Assembly (NCBI GenBank): GCA_902485915.1 | Contig: CABTMH010000110.1 | Coordinates: 1 to 5,721, forward strand | Length of the DNA stretch: 5,721 nt | Source: an uncultured Oribacterium sp. | Lineage (GTDB): Bacteria > Bacillota > Clostridia > Lachnospirales > Lachnospiraceae | Direction: 5' to 3' | In this document: piece by piece, positions 1 to 3,930 of the stretch | How the letters are laid out: each line of letters starts with the position of its first letter | Numbering within the stretch: position 1 is the stretch's first letter | Notes under the pieces: generated by a model | The model's database searches: none | Seen by the model: only the letters and a program-made list of their open reading frames with translations | Told to the model about the DNA's origin: nothing | Program-made: the position numbers and the translations under genes

Positions 1-48
1 ACTTTTCATGCAGTGTGGCATTTACTTTTTCATACTGCATTTACTTTT
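1..48. repeat. short imperfect direct repeats downstream of the lipoprotein gene
   Basis: The 12-base word GCATTTACTTTT occurs at 18-29 and again at 37-48, a period of 19. A related partial copy (ACTTTTCATGCA) starts at position 1 and resembles ACTTTTTCATACTGCA at 24-39. The second full copy overlaps the lipoprotein stop codon (47-49), so the gene end forms part of the repeat. The array may continue past the window edge. No hairpin with a T-tract is visible here, so the lipoprotein gene's terminator, if it has one, lies outside. The function is unknown; slippage or a small duplication is the simplest origin. Confidence 0.6.
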
Positions 49-637
49 ACAATTCAGCGTTCGATGTCGTTTCACTCACCTCTGTTGATTCTTCAGAAGC
101 CTGCTCGTCCGCTAAAGATTCCATTATCTTATTCCCATCCACACTCGGATCCAACGGAATCTCCGATCCCTGCTGAATGGTTTCATCGTATAATGTTTCT
201 CCATCACAGGTCACCTTATAGGTGTAACTATAGATATCATAGACAGATCCAAACTGTGTATCATCTGCCTGCTTGATACGAAAATCCTGAATGTAAGCAT
301 TATTGTCGATTTTCTTCGTCACATCGGAAAGCAACACCCGGACGGCGTAGTCGTCGACATTTGGCTGGATATCGATGGTCGCCGTAATGGTTTTTGCATC
401 ATTATCGCCGTCGATCTCCATGGACTTCACAAACGGGAAGACCACATGAGTCTTCGAGAAGCCGTCGATCACATCATCATTCAACTGATCAAAGTCCATC
501 TCATACGGTGCATCCGCAGGGGCCGTCGTCATAATCGGATCATCCACTGGTACTTCATACGTCGGCTTACATGCGGTTACAGAAAGCGCAGCAAGGGCTG
601 TTACGCCAAAGATCATCAAATTCTTCATCGATTTCAT
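47..637 (-). CDS. secreted lipoprotein of unknown function
   Basis: This is a 196-residue predicted lipoprotein that I do not recognise as a named family. Seen: a basic N-terminus (MKSMKN), a hydrophobic stretch at about residues 7-19, and the lipobox V20-T21-A22-C23, so Cys23 should be lipidated and held on the outer face of the membrane. After a short Pro/Asp-rich linker (24-47) comes a globular region of about 120 residues (48-168). Its alternating polar and hydrophobic segments (KTITATIDIQ, YAVRVLLSDV, SYTYKVTCDG) suggest a small beta-rich fold. The last 25 or so residues are Glu/Ser/Thr-rich and probably disordered. AGGAGA sits 7 bases upstream of the first ATG and supports that start over Met4. 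The gene is separated from the wall-protein gene by a strong terminator and has its own promoter candidates, so it is probably monocistronic within this window. Nothing in it indicates an enzyme; a substrate-binding or envelope-monitoring role would be a guess. Confidence 0.9.
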   Translation of the reverse strand: MKSMKNLMIFGVTALAALSVTACKPTYEVPVDDPIMTTAPADAPYEMDFDQLNDDVIDGFSKTHVVFPFVKSMEIDGDNDAKTITATIDIQPNVDDYAVRVLLSDVTKKIDNNAYIQDFRIKQADDTQFGSVYDIYSYTYKVTCDGETLYDETIQQGSEIPLDPSVDGNKIMESLADEQASEESTEVSETTSNAEL

Positions 638-693
638 ATCGCATTCTCCTATGGTTTTCTGAAATCAGTGATCATTCACATGCTTTCGATGCG

Positions 694-722
694 ATTACGT
701 CACTGTTTAGGTTTTTAGTCAA
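694..722 (-). promoter_or_regulatory. candidate sigma-A-type promoter for the lipoprotein gene
   Basis: On the minus strand, TTGACT (717-722, 5/6 match to the -35 consensus) is followed after exactly 17 bases by CGTAAT (694-699, 4/6 match to TATAAT). Transcription would start near 687 and give a leader of about 50 bases before the ATG at 637. The -35 and spacing are good and the -10 is weak. Confidence 0.5.
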
Positions 723-737
723 ATAACAACGTTGCCT

Positions 738-746
738 ATCATACCA
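738..746 (-). promoter_or_regulatory. alternative extended -10 promoter for the lipoprotein gene
   Basis: The minus strand carries TGGTATGAT, an extended -10 (TG-N-TATGAT) with the hexamer at 738-743. No recognisable -35 lies 17 bases upstream, which extended -10 promoters can tolerate. It would give a leader of about 95 bases. It competes with the 694-722 candidate, and both could be used. Confidence 0.35.
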
Positions 747-856
747 TTCTTTCAAGAAAAAGCCTAGCAGCTTCAAGATATGTTCATAAAAAGTTCAGAG
801 TGTTCTTTCATATTGATATAGTTGTGTGCATAATCATCATATAAAAGCCTGACTTT

Positions 857-895
857 AAAAAAAAGATCCCGGGGACTTCTCCCCGGAATCTTTTT
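857..895 (-). terminator. intrinsic terminator of the cell-wall-binding protein gene
   Basis: In the minus-strand transcript a long stem with a GGGGA/TCCCC core and a GAAG tetraloop (876-879) is followed by eight T residues (complement of 857-864). The stem arms are 860-875 and 880-895. The single non-Watson-Crick position (868/887) is a G-U wobble in the minus-strand RNA but a C-A mismatch in plus-strand RNA. The hairpin is therefore better suited to ending the gene whose stop codon is at 925-927. A 5-T run on the other side could give some bidirectional activity. Confidence 0.92.
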
Positions 896-924
896 CAAAT
901 TTCTTAAAGAATGATGTTCAGAAA

Positions 925-2451
925 TTAGTCAGCAATATACCACTTCTTATCATCCTTCAGATCATCATAAGCATCCTTACTTGCTGCCTTGTTAATGATC
1001 TTTCCATCCTCATTAGTCAGCCAGTACTGGTCGTTCTCATCCTTGACAGTCTTGTTCTTTACAAGAGTACCCTGCTTATTAACAAGATACATACCAAGGT
1101 CCATATCCTTATAATTGGTAGAGATGCTCAGACCATCAGCAGCTACTGCACCATAGTTGTTGTCATCATCAGCTGTTGGCTTCAGAACGAGACCAGCAAC
1201 AGTGAATTTCTTAATCTTGCTATCGTACTGAGTCTTTGCCTCACCATTCTTCTGGAAATAGAACTGATAGGTATCATCATCCATCTCGATGTTCTGATAT
1301 CCAGTCTTCATGGAGCCATCCTTCTCTTCATCAGTAGAGAAGAAGAATACACCATCGTGGTTAGCTGCGATCCACTCCTTAGCAGTGAAATCATCCGCAT
1401 TACCAATCTTGGTTACGTCCTGATTATCATTGCCAACTGCTACGAAGCCCTTCTGCATACGGCCATACTCATCAAATGCATAGTACTTACCATTGATCTT
1501 CTTCTTCTGATCAACAGTCAGCTTGCCATTCTTACCGAAGTAGAACCATCTGTAGTCATCGTTCTCGTAATCCTTGTTAATCCAATCCTCATCCGGAATA
1601 GCCCAAACCCAAGTATTCTTTCTCTGAGAACCATCGCCATTGAGATATGCGATGTTTGTTGCTGTAGTACCAGTAGCAATCTCATCAAGTGCGGACCATG
1701 TATCGCCATGCTGAATAGCCCACTCATCAACCATGCGACCGTACTCATCAAATACATAGTAAACACCGTTGATCTTCTTACGCTTGCTATACTGCTTCTC
1801 GCCGTCGCCGCTAAAGTAGAACCAGTAATCCTCTGTATCACCGTCTTCCTTCTCTACGTTAAGCTGAGCCCAACCAGTCTGTGCATGGCCATCGTTCCAA
1901 CCGTTGAAATAGTAATCAGCGTGCATCCAAGCCTGTGCATCGTCGTCATCCTGAGTGTGAGAATCAGCATTAACCCAGCCATAAAGCATGTGACCCTCAG
2001 AATCGAAGGCATACTTAAGGCCGTTGATGGTCTTAACCTTGCTCTTTGTAAGCTTCTTGTCGGACTCGGTGGTGTAAGCCTTACCATCATTACCGAAGTA
2101 GTACCACCAGTACTCAGCATCGAGATCAGTGTTATCATCGTCGTCCATAGCTACAGCCTTCCAGGTATTCTTTACCATAGCGCCGTACTGGTCAACATAA
2201 TAGTACTTGGTCTTGGAACCAGACTCATCCTCAATCAGCTTATCGGTAGCCATAACTCCGTCGCTGTCAAGATAGAACCAATTTCCGTTTGCGGACTTCC
2301 ACTCGTCAACAACCTCTGTGCCATCGTTGTTCAGATATCTCCAAGCGCCTGTTGAGTTATCCCAACCAGCTGCCATGGAAACGGCTGAAAAACCAAGAGC
2401 AAGAAGTGCTGCAGTAGAAAGTGTTGCCATTACCTTTGTCTGCTTCTTCAT
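925..2451 (-). CDS. secreted cell-wall/choline-binding-type repeat protein
   Basis: A 508-residue exported protein. Seen: a signal peptide (KKQTK, hydrophobic 9-24, AXA-type cleavage after about Ala27/28). The entire mature part consists of aromatic-glycine repeats of the cell-wall/choline-binding type, such as GWDNSTGAWRYLNNDG (29-44), NGNWFYLDSDGVM (55-67), INGLKYAFDSEGHM (142-155), INGVYYVFDEYGRM (227-240) and INGKYYAFDEYGRM (319-332). Known of the family: such repeats bind choline on teichoic acids or other wall or glucan polymers, usually as anchors for a catalytic domain. Here no catalytic domain, LPXTG motif or transmembrane anchor is present, so a structural, adhesive or wall-coating role is inferred. 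Asp/Glu-rich inserts (103-114, 168-171, 200-209, 286-300, 389-393, 428-430) make it strongly acidic. A purine-rich leader with AAAGGAG at 2464-2470 lies 12 bases before the ATG. It is probably a single-gene transcript with its own strong promoter and terminator. It favours AAG, AGA, ACA and GCA/GCT codons, unlike the next upstream gene, which suggests high expression. Confidence 0.92.
   Translation of the reverse strand: MKKQTKVMATLSTAALLALGFSAVSMAAGWDNSTGAWRYLNNDGTEVVDEWKSANGNWFYLDSDGVMATDKLIEDESGSKTKYYYVDQYGAMVKNTWKAVAMDDDDNTDLDAEYWWYYFGNDGKAYTTESDKKLTKSKVKTINGLKYAFDSEGHMLYGWVNADSHTQDDDDAQAWMHADYYFNGWNDGHAQTGWAQLNVEKEDGDTEDYWFYFSGDGEKQYSKRKKINGVYYVFDEYGRMVDEWAIQHGDTWSALDEIATGTTATNIAYLNGDGSQRKNTWVWAIPDEDWINKDYENDDYRWFYFGKNGKLTVDQKKKINGKYYAFDEYGRMQKGFVAVGNDNQDVTKIGNADDFTAKEWIAANHDGVFFFSTDEEKDGSMKTGYQNIEMDDDTYQFYFQKNGEAKTQYDSKIKKFTVAGLVLKPTADDDNNYGAVAADGLSISTNYKDMDLGMYLVNKQGTLVKNKTVKDENDQYWLTNEDGKIINKAASKDAYDDLKDDKKWYIAD
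988..2106 (-). repeat. four 92-94-residue super-repeats inside the wall-binding gene
   Basis: Aligning the W-[FY]-Y-F motifs at residues 116, 210, 302 and 396 (the last with Gln in place of Trp) gives periods of 94, 92 and 94 residues. In order each unit holds W[FY]YFxxxGK, a basic KK/KxK stretch, an INGxxYxFDxxGRM repeat, a variable middle with one more aromatic repeat (YYFNGWNDG, IAYLNGDG, VFFFSTDEEKDG), and an acidic tail leading to the next unit. The first three units are well kept, and the DNA around 1463-1504 and 1739-1780 is clearly similar. The fourth (residues 396 to about 488) is degenerate. This points to growth by duplication of a two-repeat module. Confidence 0.8.
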
Positions 2452-2480
2452 AATAAATGCACTCTCCTTTTTTTCTTTTC

Positions 2481-2494
2481 GAGCCTGTAGGCTC
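2481..2494 (-). promoter_or_regulatory. 5'-terminal leader hairpin of the wall-protein mRNA
   Basis: GAGCC-TACA-GGCTC on the minus strand is a perfect 5-bp stem with a 4-base loop. It would start about 6 bases into the transcript from the promoter at 2507-2535 (predicted start near 2500) and ends well before the Shine-Dalgarno. A hairpin this close to an mRNA 5' end often slows decay by 5'-end-dependent RNases in Firmicutes. It could instead be a 14-bp palindromic operator. The stem is seen in the sequence; its role is inferred. Confidence 0.5.
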
Positions 2495-2506
2495 AGTTAC
2501 GGTGAG

Positions 2507-2535
2507 ATTATACCTCTAAGCGTGTGACCTTGCAA
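2507..2535 (-). promoter_or_regulatory. strong sigma-A-type promoter of the wall-binding protein gene
   Basis: On the minus strand TTGCAA (2530-2535) is separated by exactly 17 bases from a perfect TATAAT (2507-2512). The predicted start near 2500 gives a leader of about 49 bases that carries the hairpin at 2481-2494 and a purine-rich AAAGGAG Shine-Dalgarno. This is the best-matching promoter in the window. Confidence 0.78.
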
Positions 2536-2624
2536 GTCCTTTTCTTACTCGGTTCCGCGGAGGAAGTACCTGCTTCGTACTCTCTCATCATGTACGAGGT
2601 TATCTTACTGCGATTCGATCAGAA

Positions 2625-2655
2625 AGTATATAACAGAGTCATTACTAATTCTTAC
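2625..2655 (-). promoter_or_regulatory. possible activator-dependent promoter next to the phased hexamers
   Basis: TATACT (2625-2630, 5/6 match to the -10 consensus) has no standard -35 at 17 bases. Its -35 zone is instead occupied by the first hexamer of the phased array (2650-2655, GTAAGA on the minus strand). This is the layout seen where tandem response-regulator sites replace the -35 element. Transcription would begin near 2618 and run toward the wall-protein gene, giving a leader of about 165 bases that includes the second promoter. Speculative. Confidence 0.25.
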
Positions 2656-2705
2656 GAATTTCTTAAAGACTATCTTTCGTACTTCTTAATCAAATCTTAA
2701 TAATT
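2650..2705. repeat. five helically phased TCTTAA-like hexamers (TTAAGA on the minus strand)
   Basis: Plus-strand hexamers start at 2650 (TCTTAC), 2661 (TCTTAA), 2673 (TCTTTC), 2684 (TCTTAA) and 2695 (TCTTAA). The spacings are 11, 12, 11 and 11 bases, about one helical turn each, so all copies face the same side of the DNA. The array lies between the hydrolase stop codon and the wall-protein promoter. It looks like a tandem binding site for a dimeric regulator, such as an OmpR/PhoB-type protein that uses 11-bp direct repeats, or a phased bend. Low-complexity AT-rich DNA could produce some of this by chance. Confidence 0.5.
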
Positions 2706-2719
2706 AACCTATGTCTGCG

Positions 2720-2747
2720 ATTATACATGCTTTTCACAGGAAAGCAA
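2720..2747 (-). promoter_or_regulatory. possible promoter just after the hydrolase gene
   Basis: The minus strand has a perfect TATAAT (2720-2725), 16 bases downstream of TTGCTT (2742-2747, only 3/6 match). It would start transcription near 2713, upstream of the phased hexamers, and could give a long-leader transcript for the wall-protein gene or a small RNA. The weak -35 and AT-rich setting keep confidence low. Confidence 0.3.
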
Positions 2748-2754
2748 GCACTTT

Positions 2755-3930
2755 TTACATATTCGGTGAAGGCATGCCGAGATACATGTGCACATCGCCA
2801 TCCTTCAGAGATCGGTTATCCTTTACGCCGAGAACATCCATCCATGCTCTGGTCGTCAGGGTCCCCCATGGGCCACTGCCGACGCCACCGCCGTTATCGT
2901 TATTCCAGAGCCAGGCAGGTGTCGGCCAGAGGCAGGTGGTCGGCGCGATCAGTGTATAGGCGTCCTGGTCTACCCCCTGCTGGCCGTGGTGTGCCATCTG
3001 TACGATATCTGATTTCAGCTCTGACGCAGTACAGGTCTTGATTAGGTCTTTTCCCCCGTCGTATGCGAGATCGCCGAGAATCAGGATGGACTGTCCGCTT
3101 ACACGGATCTTATAGACCATACTGCTGTTGTTGACGCCGTTATAGGTATACACGCCACGATTATTTAATACACGGATGTTGACATCATCGATATTTATTT
3201 CCGTTCCACGGCCGATGTTATTTGTCACCGTGCCGACCGACAGCTTCGTAAATGCACTTAGGAGCTGATCTGCGTTACCGGCACCTGTCGGTGAAACCTG
3301 GCGATACCACTCTGGCGTTGCCAGTGAGCAGTAGATCTTATCGATTTTGATTTTCCGAGCGGTATCATTCAAAATCGCACAGAGTGCACCGACATGATCT
3401 TCATGTGGATGGGTGATGAGCCATGCGTCTACCTTTCCGCCCTGCTGCAGGATGAGTGATGACAGCTTCTCTGCATCTACCTCCCAACCACCATCGACGA
3501 CGATGAGCTTTCCGTGCGGGCTCTTGATGACGATGCTTAGATTCTGTGCGCCGGTCGTGCTGCCCAGCATCCATAACTCACCCACGTCACTTGCAGATGT
3601 AGACGCAGTGGTCTGTATCGTCATTCCAGACATAGGCACACTCTGCTGCATGCCTGCATCACCGGACGCTGGAAGTATCTGCATGCCTGTACTGCCTGGT
3701 ATAGATACCATCTGTGCGGTCGTGATATTCACTGTCTGCATCGTCTGTGTTGCAGACGCACTCATCGATGCTGCCGTCTGTTCCGTCGTCGTATCAATGA
3801 TCGGCGCTGCCTGCGCAGGTACCCTACCGAAAATAAACATCGTCATCATCAGGAGACCAAGCATCCATGCATGCGCGATGCTATCTATTTTCTTTTTCAA
3901 GCCTTTCATTAAATTCCAGTCAAATCTCAT
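2755..3930 (-). CDS. exported metallo-beta-lactamase-fold hydrolase (ComEC/phosphorylcholine-esterase-like)
   Basis: A 391-residue protein predicted to act outside the membrane. Seen: a basic N-terminus and hydrophobic segment (residues 11-35) ending in VPAQA-A, a likely signal-peptidase site near residue 41. A Ser/Thr/Met/Gln-rich linker (43-115) follows, then the catalytic domain (116-391). That domain has D146-G-G, the metal-binding H174-P-H-E-D178-H179, G286-D287 and H314-H315-G. These are the hallmarks of a two-metal hydrolase, and no key residue is missing. The layout matches the stand-alone relatives of the ComEC C-terminal domain. It also recalls pneumococcal phosphorylcholine esterase in the order of segments (NNSSMVYKIRVSGQSILILGDL, then HHG). 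A full ComEC would carry many membrane helices, absent here, so DNA uptake is unlikely. The start overlaps the upstream stop (ATGA), with AGAAAGGA 5 bases upstream. Met8 is an alternative start that gives a more ordinary signal peptide but has a weaker ribosome site. The substrate is unknown; a phosphodiester in a surface polymer is the leading inference from context. Confidence 0.9.
   Translation of the reverse strand: MRFDWNLMKGLKKKIDSIAHAWMLGLLMMTMFIFGRVPAQAAPIIDTTTEQTAASMSASATQTMQTVNITTAQMVSIPGSTGMQILPASGDAGMQQSVPMSGMTIQTTASTSASDVGELWMLGSTTGAQNLSIVIKSPHGKLIVVDGGWEVDAEKLSSLILQQGGKVDAWLITHPHEDHVGALCAILNDTARKIKIDKIYCSLATPEWYRQVSPTGAGNADQLLSAFTKLSVGTVTNNIGRGTEINIDDVNIRVLNNRGVYTYNGVNNSSMVYKIRVSGQSILILGDLAYDGGKDLIKTCTASELKSDIVQMAHHGQQGVDQDAYTLIAPTTCLWPTPAWLWNNDNGGGVGSGPWGTLTTRAWMDVLGVKDNRSLKDGDVHMYLGMPSPNM

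Larger units (their letters stand above)
2452..2754. other. 303-base AT-rich intergenic regulatory region
   Basis: No convincing protein-coding gene lies here. From the downstream gene outward it holds the Shine-Dalgarno and leader hairpin (2464-2494), a strong minus-strand promoter (2507-2535), and an imperfect inverted repeat at 2573-2580/2592-2599 (TTCGTAC/GTACGAG-type arms). It also holds the phased hexamer array (2650-2700) and a second -10/-35 pair (2720-2747). The block 2641-2700 has only 14 G/C in 60. Just after the upstream gene's stop codon, TGCTTT/AAAGCA arms (2728-2733/2741-2746) could form a weak hairpin. No T-tract follows it, so there is no recognisable terminator between the hydrolase gene and this region. 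Confidence 0.7.

Noticed and set aside
1357..2355. A 332-codon open frame on the plus strand
   Set aside because: It lies wholly antisense to the wall-binding gene. Its protein is Ile/Val/Leu-rich because it mirrors Asp, Asn, Lys and Tyr codons. It has no family motif, and the minus-strand gene has a signal peptide, promoter and terminator.
925..2451. CRISPR-like or mobile repeat array
   Set aside because: The repeats are in frame, diverged and encode recurring protein modules. They are coding super-repeats and lack the short identical units and spacers of an array.
2573..2599. Inverted repeat as a riboswitch or T-box leader
   Set aside because: The arms are short with an 11-base loop. No T-box, riboswitch core or anti-terminator/terminator pair was found before the wall-protein gene.
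2728..2746. Hairpin TGCTTT/AAAGCA after the hydrolase stop as a terminator
   Set aside because: The stem is only 6 bp, AT-rich and not followed by a T-tract on the minus strand.
2755..3930. Reading the hydrolase as a competence protein (ComEC)
   Set aside because: Only the metallo-beta-lactamase-type domain is present. The many membrane helices of the competence channel are absent, and the neighbours are surface-glycan and wall genes.
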